64,000 nucleotides of DNA. It comes from Stercoripulliclostridium_A sp045577735 (lineage in GTDB: Bacteria > Bacillota > Clostridia > Christensenellales > DTU072). Shown here piece after piece: positions 1 through 6,751 of the stretch (the stretch's first letter is position 1; every line of letters starts with the position of its first letter). The notes beneath the pieces were generated by a model that was not told the origin of the DNA, did not search any database, and worked only from the letters and a program-made list of their open reading frames with translations. The position numbers and the translations under genes are program-made. The stretch covers positions 1-64,000 of the forward strand of contig JAZNIY010000008.1 of the NCBI GenBank assembly GCA_045577735.1, written 5' to 3'.

Positions 1-2
1 CG

Positions 3-80
3 GTAAAAGATACTAACGGCAAGGTTTACACGCTGGATGGCGCGCTAGGCATAGGCGAAGATAAAACCACTAGAATGTAA
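3..80 (+). CDS. C-terminal end of an unidentified protein (5' end outside window)
   Basis: An open frame enters from the left edge and ends at TAA 78-80. The 25 visible residues (VKDTNGKVYTLDG near the start, ending KTTRM) look like ordinary protein. The stop is followed at once by a long stem-loop of the kind that also follows the PHP gene stop at 7096, which supports this as a true gene end. Too little is present to assign a family. Confidence 0.5.
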   Translation, partial: VKDTNGKVYTLDGALGIGEDKTTRM

Positions 81-203
81 AACGCGCTATTTTGGCGCTA
101 GGCTTTGAAAAACTAAAAAGCTCCCTTCGGGTCATGTACGCCTAGTACACTCCCCTTGGGAGTTTTTCTTTTCCTTCGCCTAGCATCCAAACTAGCGCGT
201 TTT
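80..203. repeat. Long stem-loop 3' element 1 with nested bidirectional terminator
   Basis: The outer arms 80-103 and 178-201 are inverted repeats (AACGCGCTA and TAGCGCGTT ends, about 20 of 24 positions pairing). Inside is a second stem, AAAAAG-CTCCC at 115-125 with GGGAG-TTTTT at 158-167, which has A/T tracts on both sides like a bidirectional terminator. Innermost is TGTAC (135-139) pairing with GTACA (145-149). The element begins inside the stop codon of the preceding gene. A related element with the same layout lies at 6971-7095. Confidence 0.6.
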
Positions 204-270
204 TATAGACCAAGCACTTTTTTGTTACGTGCTAAAATTCCCTTTTTATCATAGACATTTGCTTTGGTGC
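173..270. repeat. Intergenic direct repeat, copy 1
   Basis: About 95 bases (from CTAGCATCCAAACTAGCGCG to ATAGACATTTGCTT) recur at 374-472 with few differences. Each copy holds a small hairpin (AGCAC with GTGCT). The segment at 90-118 (GCTAGGCTTTGAAAAACT) recurs at 491-519, so a roughly 200-400 bp intergenic unit seems to have been duplicated and then diverged. Confidence 0.75.
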
Positions 271-317
271 AAATTAATTGTATGTATGATGTTTTGGCGC
301 TCCCCCACGTTAAAACC

Positions 318-367
318 AAAACCCCGTCAGGGCGCAGTACGTCAGTACAGCAACCCCTCGGGGTTTT
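318..367. terminator. Terminator-like stem with nested GTAC hairpin
   Basis: AAAACCCCG (318-326) pairs with CGGGGTTTT (359-367), giving A/T-flanked arms on both strands. Inside, GTAC (337-340) can pair with GTAC (345-348). The plan (outer A/T-flanked GC stem, GGG element, inner GTAC hairpin, C-rich side) matches the structure at 115-167 although the sequences differ, so the fold rather than the sequence seems to be kept. Confidence 0.5.
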
Positions 368-373
368 ACTTTT

Positions 374-472
374 GCCTTGGCTAGCATCCAAACTAGCGCG
401 TTTTTATAAACCAAGCACATTTTTGTTACGTGCTAAAATCCCCTTTTTATCATAGACATTTGCTTCAGTGCT
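374..472. repeat. Intergenic direct repeat, copy 2
   Basis: This is the second copy of the roughly 95-base repeat at 173-270. It is followed at 491-519 by a copy of the segment found at 90-118. No protein-coding sense is visible in either copy. Confidence 0.75.
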
Positions 473-553
473 AATAATTGTGTATATATATTTTGACGCT
501 AGGCTTTGAAAAACTAAAATATTCCTTGTGAACGTAGCAACGCGTAGTGAAGC

Positions 554-651
554 CGTTCCGGACTCCGCGCTCCGCATTCCGCACTCGCGATAGCGTTGCT
601 CCGCGTTCCGCACTCCGAACTCCGCACTCCGTAAGGCTGTTCCGCATTCCG
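554..651. repeat. Degenerate heptamer repeat (NNYTCCG)
   Basis: Eleven heptamers of form NNYTCCG occur in register blocks: four at 554-581, five at 597-631 and two at 638-651 (for example CGTTCCG, GACTCCG, CGCTCCG, CATTCCG). The blocks are out of phase by one base, as slippage or unequal exchange would leave. The stretch is much more GC-rich than its surroundings. It is not a credible coding region on either strand. Confidence 0.8.
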
Positions 652-694
652 CACTTAAATAAATCCTTGTGAGCGAAGTGTAACGGAGTGAAGT

Positions 695-773
695 AATCAC
701 GCGTTAGCGTACACCACAACGTTTACGTTACATCACTTGCTCAAGCAAAAATCACACGCTTGCGTTACACCAC
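695..773. repeat. Array of four mini-hairpins with CAC-ending spacers
   Basis: Four perfect mini-palindromes of 10-12 bases are separated by constant spacers ending ATCAC or ACCAC: ACGCGTTAGCGT (699-710), AACGTTTACGTT (718-729), TTGCTCAAGCAA (737-748) and ACGCTTGCGT (756-765). Spacers are at 711-717, 730-736, 749-755 and 766-773. Each hairpin has a different stem sequence, so the pairing and spacer are kept and the sequence is not. Another hairpin, GCTCAC-GAA-GTGAGC, follows at 814-828. Confidence 0.7.
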
Positions 774-837
774 TTACTTATCGCAGGCGTTGCTTCGCAC
801 TTGCTTTCCGTAACGCTCACGAAGTGAGCAACATTTC

Positions 838-866
838 TTGACTTTGTTACTTTTTAAGCGTATGAT
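838..866 (+). promoter_or_regulatory. SigmaA-type promoter of oadB1
   Basis: -35 TTGACT (838-843), 17-base spacer, -10 TATGAT (861-866). The following leader (ATAAT-ACGGGAATATGGG) is almost the same as that after the promoter at 2370-2398. A GGGG/CCCC hairpin lies at about 883-897. The leader to the ATG at 932 is about 60 bases. Confidence 0.75.
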
Positions 867-931
867 ATAATCACGGGAATATGGGGCACGGTACCCCCAC
901 GTTCTACGTTATTTTTTAGTGGAGATCGTCT

Positions 932-2035
932 ATGAATTATCTAGTTGAAGGCCTTAATGCTCTCACTTGGCAACAAGCCGTTATGTGGTGCATTGGCGGA
1001 CTACTCATCTTCCTTGCTATCAAGAAAGATATGGAACCAGCACTCCTACTCCCCATGGGTTTTGGTGCAATTCTCGTAAACTTACCCCTTTCCCCCGTTA
1101 TTGCAGAAAGTGGTATCATTCGCTCCCTTTTCCAAGTCGGTATTGAAGCAAGTGAAGCCATGCCCCTACTACTCTTCATCGGCATTGGCGCAATGATAGA
1201 CTTCGGTCCCTTGCTCTCGAACCCCAAATTATTCATTTTGGGTGGCGCAGCACAGCTTGGTATTTTCGTTACGATTATCCTCGCAGCAATGATAGGCTTC
1301 CCCATCGAAGACGCCGCTTCCATTGGTATTATCGGCGCGGCAGACGGCCCCACGGCAATTATGGTTTCACAAGTTCTAAAGTCAAATTACACTTCTGCAA
1401 TCATCGTCGTTGCCTACTCTTACATGGCACTCGTTCCCATCGTTCAACCTGCAGTCGTTAAACTTTGCACGACCAAAAAAGAACGTATGATTAGAATGAA
1501 CTACACCACCACCCAAGTTACGAAACTCACAAGAATACTCTTCCCAATCATCGTAACCGTTATCGCCGGACTCATCGCTCCCGAATCTCTTTCACTCGTT
1601 GGAATGTTGATGTTCGGTAACCTAATTCGTGAGTGTGGGGTACTACAATCGCTTTCTGAAACAGCACAAACAACTTTCTCCAACATTATTACTTTGCTAC
1701 TTGGCATCACCATCGCATTCCAAATGCAAGCCGAAAGCTTCCTAAGACTGGAAACCCTAATCATTATGGCTCTTGGTTTGTTTGCATTCGTATTCGACAC
1801 CATCGGCGGTGTGTTCTGTGCAAAGTTTATGAACTTGTTTACCAAGAATAAGATTAATCCTATTATTGGCGCAGCAGGTATTTCCGCATTCCCAATGGCT
1901 GCCCGTGTTGCAGAAAAACTCGGCATATCCGAAGACCCCAGCAACCACCTCTTGATGCACGCTGTTGGCGTTAACGTTTCCGGTCAAATCGCTTCCGCTA
2001 TCGTTGGTGGTTTGATTATCGGTTTGGTACTGTAG
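932..2035 (+). CDS. oadB: Na+-transporting decarboxylase beta subunit (first copy)
   Basis: This is the integral membrane subunit that couples decarboxylation of the carboxybiotin carrier to Na+ export. The protein has 367 residues, typical for the family, and is strongly hydrophobic throughout. Family signatures are present: GIGAMIDFGP near residue 85, GAADGPTAI with the essential Asp at 138 (equivalent to Asp203 of the Klebsiella protein), SYMALVPIVQP, and PMAARV near the C-terminus. The last region reads HAVGVNVSG instead of HAMGPNVAG as in the second copy, so the two are diverged paralogues. GGAG at 921-924 sets the ATG at 932. It has its own promoter and is followed after 12 bases by a small anchor gene and a terminator, so it can be transcribed apart from oadA. 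The cognate alpha subunit is uncertain: it may share the one downstream. Confidence 0.92.
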   Translation: MNYLVEGLNALTWQQAVMWCIGGLLIFLAIKKDMEPALLLPMGFGAILVNLPLSPVIAESGIIRSLFQVGIEASEAMPLLLFIGIGAMIDFGPLLSNPKLFILGGAAQLGIFVTIILAAMIGFPIEDAASIGIIGAADGPTAIMVSQVLKSNYTSAIIVVAYSYMALVPIVQPAVVKLCTTKKERMIRMNYTTTQVTKLTRILFPIIVTVIAGLIAPESLSLVGMLMFGNLIRECGVLQSLSETAQTTFSNIITLLLGITIAFQMQAESFLRLETLIIMALGLFAFVFDTIGGVFCAKFMNLFTKNKINPIIGAAGISAFPMAARVAEKLGISEDPSNHLLMHAVGVNVSGQIASAIVGGLIIGLVL

Positions 2036-2047
2036 GAGGATAGAAAT

Positions 2048-2269
2048 ATGATGAATATGCTTCTCGCTTTTGAAAACCTCAACCCCATGAACCCCGAAGT
2101 TTTGAAGGCTTCCCTAAACATACTTTGGCAAGGCCTTCTTGCAATCTTTATCGTTATTGGACTAATTATAGTTGCCGTTTCCGTAACCACCGATATTATT
2201 GCTAAGGCAAGGGCTTACAAGGAAAAATACGGTCCCGTATCCATTAAAGATTTCTTCAGAAAAAAATAA
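2048..2269 (+). CDS. Small OadG-like membrane subunit
   Basis: A 73-residue protein with one membrane segment (about residues 26-50, LLAIFIVIGLIIVAVSV) and a short basic cytoplasmic tail ending DFFRKK. TAGGAGGA precedes the start. Position directly behind oadB and size match the small OadG-related subunits that accompany decarboxylase beta subunits in Clostridia and are thought to hold the complex at the membrane. The longer, more typical OadG is at 3856. No catalytic motif is expected or seen. A terminator follows at 2287. Confidence 0.7.
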   Translation: MMNMLLAFENLNPMNPEVLKASLNILWQGLLAIFIVIGLIIVAVSVTTDIIAKARAYKEKYGPVSIKDFFRKK

Positions 2270-2286
2270 CTTTTTCCAACTATTTC

Positions 2287-2323
2287 GGGCTATATCTCTT
2301 AGCGGGGTATCGCCCTTTTTTTT
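2287..2323 (+). terminator. Rho-independent terminator after oadB1 unit
   Basis: GGGC (2287-2290) pairs with GCCC (2312-2315), extended by ATA/TAT, followed by eight T. It separates the oadB1 unit from the oadA unit. Confidence 0.7.
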
Positions 2324-2369
2324 ACCTTAAAATCTTGATTTTAAACTTTCAAAATATCCCCCATTAATG

Positions 2370-2398
2370 TTGACTTTGTCCCTATTTTTTAGTATGAT
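2370..2398 (+). promoter_or_regulatory. SigmaA-type promoter of the oadA operon
   Basis: -35 TTGACT (2370-2375), 17-base spacer, -10 TATGAT (2393-2398). The -35, the next four bases, the -10 and about 20 bases of leader are nearly the same as at 838-890, which points to duplication of the promoter and leader together with the beta-subunit gene. Confidence 0.8.
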
Positions 2399-2461
2399 AT
2401 AATTACGGGAATATGGGAGCAAAAAGCACGTGCCCCTTTCCCCAAATTATTGGAGGTTATA

Positions 2462-3856
2462 ATGAAGAAAGTACAATTCACCGAAACAGTTTTGCGTGAC
2501 GCCAACCAATCTCTCATTGCAACCCGCTTGCCTTACAACAAGTTTGAAGGCGTACTATCCACTATGGATAAGGCTGGTTACTACTCGGTAGAGTGTTGGG
2601 GTGGCGCAACTTTTGACAGTTGCTTGCGTTATCTTTCCGAAGATCCCTGGGAAAGACTTCGTGGCATAAAGGCTAAAATGCCCAACACCAAGCTCCAAAT
2701 GCTACTCCGTGGCCAAAACCTTCTTGGCTACAAGCATTACCCCGACGACGTAGTTAGAAACTTCGTTGCTAAGAGCATTCAAAACGGCATTGATATCCTT
2801 AGAATATTCGACGCACTAAACGACCTACGCAACCTAGAAGTTGCAGTCGACGAAACCCTAAAGAACGGCGGACATCCCTCTATAGCAATAAGCTATACCA
2901 CCTCTCCCGTTCACACCCTAAAGAAGTTTGCAGAACTTTCCAAAGACATGGAAAAGATGGGTGCCAAGTCCATTTGCATTAAGGATATGGCAGGCGTTAT
3001 GAGTCCCCAAGAAGCCAGCGACCTCGTTAAGGCTATTAAGGACAGCGTAAGCCTTCCCGTAGTTCTCCACACCCACTGCACCACCGGCCTTGCATTCATG
3101 ACCTGTCTAAAGGCTGTAGAAGCCGGCGCAGACGTCATCGACACGGCAACCTCTTGCTTTAGTGGTGGCACTTCCCAACCCGCAACCGAAACGCTACAAT
3201 ACGCTCTTGCACAAATGGGCTACGACACCGGACTTGATGCCGAAGTACTAAACGAAGTTAACAATTTCTTCAAACCCATTCGTGACGAATATCTCGATTC
3301 CGGGCTACTAGATCCCAAGGTTATGGCTACCGATACCCAAGCTTTGAATTACAAAATCCCCGGTGGTATGCTCTCCAACCTCATCAGCCAACTAAAGGCA
3401 CAAAACGCTATTAACAAGCTTCCCGAAGTACTACTCGAAACTCCCAGAGTTCGCGCAGACCTCGGCTATCCTCCTCTAGTAACTCCCATGAGCCAAATGG
3501 TAGGCGTACAAGCTACAACCAACGTACTTCTTGGCGAACGTTACAAGACCATAGGTAAAGAAGTAAAGGCTTACTGCCGTGGCGAATACGGCCAAGCTCC
3601 CGGCGAAATCGACCAAGACCTTATGAAGAAGGCACTCGGTGACGAAAGCCCCATCACCTGCCGTTTTGCAGACACTCTCGAACCCCAATTCGACAAGGTT
3701 AAAGAGGAACTAAAGGGTGTTGCAAGAAGTGACGAAGACGTTCTTTCCTACATTGCATTCCCCGCTCAAGCTGAGAAGTTCTTTACTGCTCGCAAGGAAA
3801 GAGAGGAAAAGACGGTTAAGTACACCATCGAAGAAATCGAGGAGGATAACGAATAA
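2462..3856 (+). CDS. oadA: Oxaloacetate decarboxylase alpha subunit (carboxyltransferase)
   Basis: The soluble subunit moves CO2 from oxaloacetate to biotin on the separate carrier protein. It has 464 residues: an HMGL-like TIM barrel followed by the PYC/OADA conserved domain. Metal and catalytic residues are all visible: LRDANQ (Asp13), KDMAG (Lys174) and HTH (His203, His205), each four residues before its Klebsiella OadA counterpart. It lacks the C-terminal biotinyl domain fused in Klebsiella; that domain is a separate gene at 4285. An in-frame TTG at 2450 lies inside the ribosome binding site (GGAGG at 2452-2456), so ATG 2462 is the start. Pyruvate carboxylase subunit B is closely related, but the flanking oadG and oadB genes decide for the decarboxylase pump. 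Confidence 0.95.
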   Translation: MKKVQFTETVLRDANQSLIATRLPYNKFEGVLSTMDKAGYYSVECWGGATFDSCLRYLSEDPWERLRGIKAKMPNTKLQMLLRGQNLLGYKHYPDDVVRNFVAKSIQNGIDILRIFDALNDLRNLEVAVDETLKNGGHPSIAISYTTSPVHTLKKFAELSKDMEKMGAKSICIKDMAGVMSPQEASDLVKAIKDSVSLPVVLHTHCTTGLAFMTCLKAVEAGADVIDTATSCFSGGTSQPATETLQYALAQMGYDTGLDAEVLNEVNNFFKPIRDEYLDSGLLDPKVMATDTQALNYKIPGGMLSNLISQLKAQNAINKLPEVLLETPRVRADLGYPPLVTPMSQMVGVQATTNVLLGERYKTIGKEVKAYCRGEYGQAPGEIDQDLMKKALGDESPITCRFADTLEPQFDKVKEELKGVARSDEDVLSYIAFPAQAEKFFTARKEREEKTVKYTIEEIEEDNE

Positions 3857-4263
3857 TGCTAGGCGCAATAGAAAAAGTTACCATTGGCGAATCCTTCGCA
3901 CTTGCCGGTGTATCGATGAGCATCATTATGGCTGTGCTTGCAGCAATCATGGTTCTAATCTATCTTATGAGTGGCGCATTCAAACTCATTGATAAATATA
4001 ACCCCAAGCTCAAGGCCAAAATTGATGCCTTCTTTGCAAAATTCGCTCCCAAAAAGGCAGAAGAAAAGGTAGAAGAAAGTGAAGGAAAAGCTGTTTCTTC
4101 CACCCAACCCAAGAACGCTGTTACTGCAAAAGGAAGCTGTGGAAACATCACCCTCGTTAACGTTTCCGACCGTGAAGCCGCTATGATTATGGCTATCGTT
4201 GCAGACAAAATGCAAACTCCCTTGAACGAACTTCGTTTCAAGTCCATTAAAAAAATTGACTAG
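3856..4263 (+). CDS. oadG: Decarboxylase gamma subunit (OadG)
   Basis: A 135-residue membrane anchor that assembles the alpha and beta subunits. One membrane helix lies at about residues 18-42. A charged Lys/Glu-rich linker (about 55-85) follows, then a small soluble C-terminal domain beginning near NITLVNVSD. The ATG overlaps the oadA stop by one base (TAATG), and GGAGG at 3841-3845 is its ribosome binding site, so translation is probably coupled. It is longer than the 73-residue subunit at 2048, giving this locus two anchors to match two beta subunits. Confidence 0.88.
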   Translation: MLGAIEKVTIGESFALAGVSMSIIMAVLAAIMVLIYLMSGAFKLIDKYNPKLKAKIDAFFAKFAPKKAEEKVEESEGKAVSSTQPKNAVTAKGSCGNITLVNVSDREAAMIMAIVADKMQTPLNELRFKSIKKID

Positions 4264-4284
4264 TCAAAATAAGGAGATTTAATC

Positions 4285-4671
4285 ATGAAATATAAAGTAA
4301 CCCTAAACGATAAAGTATATGAAGTTGAAGTTGAAAAGGGAGAAGCTATTCTCGTTGACGAATACGAAAGAATGGCTCCCGTTGCACCCCAATCTGCTCC
4401 CGTCGCTACCCAAGCACCCCAATCTGCTCCCGCACCCCAAGCAAACGTAAATGCTAGTGCAAGCGCAGTTAAGGCTCCTCTTCCCGGCGTTGTCGTTGCC
4501 GTAAAAGCTCAAGTTGGTCAAGCAGTTAAGGCAGGTGAAGCAGTTGTTGTTATTGAAGCAATGAAGATGGAAAACGAAATCGTTGCTCCCGTAGCAGGCA
4601 CCGTTAAAGCCATCTACGTTCAAAAGGGCGCTACCGTACAAACCGATGCTCCCCTATTCGAAATCGCATAA
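4285..4671 (+). CDS. Biotin carboxyl carrier protein of the decarboxylase
   Basis: A 128-residue carrier whose biotin shuttles CO2 from the alpha to the beta subunit. An N-terminal 30-residue segment (MKYKVTLNDKVYEVEVEKG) is followed by a Pro/Ala/Gln-rich hinge (about 31-60) and a biotinyl domain with EAMKMEN. The biotin-accepting Lys is residue 94, 34 residues from the C-terminus, the classical distance. AAGGAG lies before the start. It is equivalent to the carrier subunit of methylmalonyl-CoA decarboxylases and to the C-terminal domain of fused OadA proteins. Confidence 0.93.
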   Translation: MKYKVTLNDKVYEVEVEKGEAILVDEYERMAPVAPQSAPVATQAPQSAPAPQANVNASASAVKAPLPGVVVAVKAQVGQAVKAGEAVVVIEAMKMENEIVAPVAGTVKAIYVQKGATVQTDAPLFEIA

Positions 4672-4690
4672 TTGCCTGCAGGTGTAAATT

Positions 4691-5890
4691 ATGGATATAG
4701 GACAAATTTTTGTAAGACTTGCTAAAGAATCGGGATTTGCGCAACTAGGTGTACAATGGGAAAACGCCGTTATGATCATCCTAGCTTGCTTCTTCCTCTA
4801 CCTTGGCATTAAAAAGAAATTCGAACCCTTGCTTCTAGTTGGTATCGCGTTTGGTATTCTTCTTACCAACCTACCCCAAGCAAAAGATGACAACCTTCTC
4901 TTCCACCCCGAATGGTGGACGGGTGATTATGCCGTTCAAAACGGCGTAGACTATTTGAACGTGCTCCAACACGGTGGTCTACTCGATATTTTGTACATCG
5001 GCGTTAAAACGGGCGTTTACCCCTGCTTGATATTCATTGGCGTTGGCGCAATGACCGACTTTGGTCCCATGATTGCAAACCCCAAGAGTCTACTTCTTGG
5101 CGCAGCGGCTCAGCTTGGTATCTTTACCGCCTTCATACTTGCAATCGTATTTGGCTTCACGCCCTCTCAAGCAGCATCCATCGGCATCATTGGTGGAGCA
5201 GACGGTCCTACGGCAATTTGGCTCACCAAATCTCTTGCTCCCGAATTGCTTGCAGCTATCGCTATTGCGGCATATAGCTATATGGCACTCATTCCCATCA
5301 TTCAACCCCCGATTATGCGCCTCCTTACCACCAAAAAGGAACGTGAAATCAAAATGGAACAACTACGCGAGGTTACCAAGCGCGAAAAGATCGTTTTCCC
5401 CATTATGGTTACGATTTTCTGCTGTTTGCTACTCCCCAGCGTTGCTCCCCTACTCGGTTGCTTGATGTTCGGTAACTTGCTAAAAGAATGTGGCGTAACC
5501 GAAAGACTTTCCGATACCGCTCAAAACGCTCTTATGAACATCGTTACGTTGTTCCTCGGTATCTCCGTTGGTGCTACTGCTCAAGGCGCATCATTCCTTT
5601 CCCTTGATACCATTAAGATTGTTCTTCTCGGTCTACTTGCATTCTCACTTTCCACCTCCGGTGGTCTACTCCTCGGTAAACTTATGTGCTGGCTTACCAA
5701 GGGCAAGATTAACCCCCTCATCGGTGCAGCAGGCGTTAGTGCCGTTCCTATGGCAGCCCGTGTTGCTCACTCCGAAGGCTTAAAGGCAAACCCCTCCAAC
5801 TACCTACTAATGCACGCTATGGGCCCCAACGTCGCAGGCGTTATCGGTTCAGCGGTTGCAGCAGGTATCCTAATGGCTGTATTCGGCTAA
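4691..5890 (+). CDS. oadB: Na+-transporting decarboxylase beta subunit (second copy)
   Basis: A 399-residue membrane subunit and the last gene of the oadA operon. It carries all the family signatures: GVGAMTDFGP near 117-126, GGADGPTAI with essential Asp171, SYMALIPIIQPP, PMAARVAH and HAMGPNVAGVIGSA. Compared with the first copy it has about 30 extra residues near 65-95. The last region matches the family consensus better than copy one, so this is the probable partner of the alpha subunit encoded here. The ribosome binding site is weak (AGGTG at 4680-4684). A perfect terminator follows. Confidence 0.94.
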   Translation: MDIGQIFVRLAKESGFAQLGVQWENAVMIILACFFLYLGIKKKFEPLLLVGIAFGILLTNLPQAKDDNLLFHPEWWTGDYAVQNGVDYLNVLQHGGLLDILYIGVKTGVYPCLIFIGVGAMTDFGPMIANPKSLLLGAAAQLGIFTAFILAIVFGFTPSQAASIGIIGGADGPTAIWLTKSLAPELLAAIAIAAYSYMALIPIIQPPIMRLLTTKKEREIKMEQLREVTKREKIVFPIMVTIFCCLLLPSVAPLLGCLMFGNLLKECGVTERLSDTAQNALMNIVTLFLGISVGATAQGASFLSLDTIKIVLLGLLAFSLSTSGGLLLGKLMCWLTKGKINPLIGAAGVSAVPMAARVAHSEGLKANPSNYLLMHAMGPNVAGVIGSAVAAGILMAVFG

Positions 5891-5914
5891 AATTTTACTT
5901 TCTTCCAATAATAC

Positions 5915-5945
5915 AAATGCACTCCGTTCGGAGTGCATTTTTTAT
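5915..5945 (+). terminator. Terminator of the oadA operon
   Basis: A perfect 12-base-pair stem (AAATGCACTCCG at 5915-5926 with its complement at 5929-5940), loop of two bases, then a T tract. The stem core GCACTCC recurs in the terminator at 21961. Confidence 0.9.
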
Positions 5946-5963
5946 GTTTTTAGTGTTTGCTGA

Positions 5964-6713
5964 TTACTCGGCCACGACCTCTTCGGTGTACCTTTCAATT
6001 AGCATTTGGCGAATTTCGGGAGTGATACCAAATTCCTTTTCAAAATAGGTTTCGTAGTTACCGTATGCTTCCAAAATCTTATTAAGAGAGGTATCGAGCA
6101 GTTCCTTATATACCATAAAGAAGGCGTGGAAGTGGCTAAATACGTATTTGTGAGCAAACTTGGGGATAAGCTTACCTATAACCCATTCGTTAAAGTGTTG
6201 AGCCTCGGTGGAACGCATATATTCTTCAAGTATGGTATCGTAGTCGGCACCCAGCACCAAAAGGATGATTGTAGCACCAATACCGGCCCTATCTTTACCT
6301 GCAGAGCAGTTCATCATTAGAGGAACCTCTTCGTTGATGAGAGAGTTCATAAGAGCCTTATACGCCTTGTTATTCAAAGGAAGATGCTCATAGGTGGGAG
6401 CCACGTCTTCCCAAGTAACCTCTCTAAATACCATGCCGAGCATACCGCCACCCTTCAACTTGAAGAGCTTATCGTTTTTGTATGATGCAGGGATATTGCG
6501 ATGTTCAGCGCCGATATAATCGTAAGCGTGATCGCCACGAGTTTCACCCTTTTCGCGGAAGTCGTAACCAACCTTGATGCCGAGCTTCTTATACTCGTCA
6601 AGTTCTTCGTTTGTTGCGTAATCTATCGTAGCGCTACGATAGAATAAACCTTTTTTTACAACGCGGTTATTACCAACGGGCAAACCGCCTAAATCTCTAA
6701 AATTTGCTATCAT
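5964..6713 (-). CDS. Tyrosine-phosphatase-like protein (Y_phosphatase3 family), variant active site
   Basis: A 249-residue soluble protein of the bacterial dual-specificity/tyrosine phosphatase family (PtpA/IphP-like). NFRDLGG near the N-terminus and the P-loop C-SAGKD-R (Cys136, Arg142) fit the CX5R signature with the Lys-Asp seen in phosphoinositide-active members. The residue before the Cys is Asn instead of the usual His, which may alter the Cys pKa. An upstream in-frame GTG at 6734 lies before and across the -10 box, so ATG 6713 is the likely start. It has no ribosome binding site and lies 9 bases past the -10, so the mRNA would be leaderless or almost so. Substrate unknown. Confidence 0.85.
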   Translation of the reverse strand: MIANFRDLGGLPVGNNRVVKKGLFYRSATIDYATNEELDEYKKLGIKVGYDFREKGETRGDHAYDYIGAEHRNIPASYKNDKLFKLKGGGMLGMVFREVTWEDVAPTYEHLPLNNKAYKALMNSLINEEVPLMMNCSAGKDRAGIGATIILLVLGADYDTILEEYMRSTEAQHFNEWVIGKLIPKFAHKYVFSHFHAFFMVYKELLDTSLNKILEAYGNYETYFEKEFGITPEIRQMLIERYTEEVVAE

Positions 6714-6722
6714 AATAATTGT

Positions 6723-6751
6723 ATGATACCACACAAAACGATGCTTGACAA
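6723..6751 (-). promoter_or_regulatory. Promoter of the phosphatase gene, placed for a near-leaderless mRNA
   Basis: On the minus strand TTGTCA (6746-6751), 17-base spacer and TATCAT (6723-6728). Only nine bases separate the -10 from the ATG at 6713. Confidence 0.65.

Noticed and set aside
203..455. Open frames of about 60 codons on both strands between the two intergenic direct repeats
   Set aside because: Both strands are open because of terminator-like inverted repeats; no start signals.
404..719. Open frames of 82-98 codons on the minus strand across the heptamer repeat
   Set aside because: They run through tandem repeats and stem-loops, have no ribosome binding site, and their composition reflects the repeat and not a protein.
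2450..2461. TTG start for oadA at 2450
   Set aside because: It would lie inside the GGAGG ribosome binding site; ATG 2462 begins at the conserved N-terminus.
932..5890. Methylmalonyl-CoA decarboxylase instead of an oxaloacetate decarboxylase
   Set aside because: The alpha subunit is an HMGL-type barrel with HTH and KDMAG motifs, not the carboxyltransferase (MmdA) type, although carrier and beta subunits are similar in both systems.
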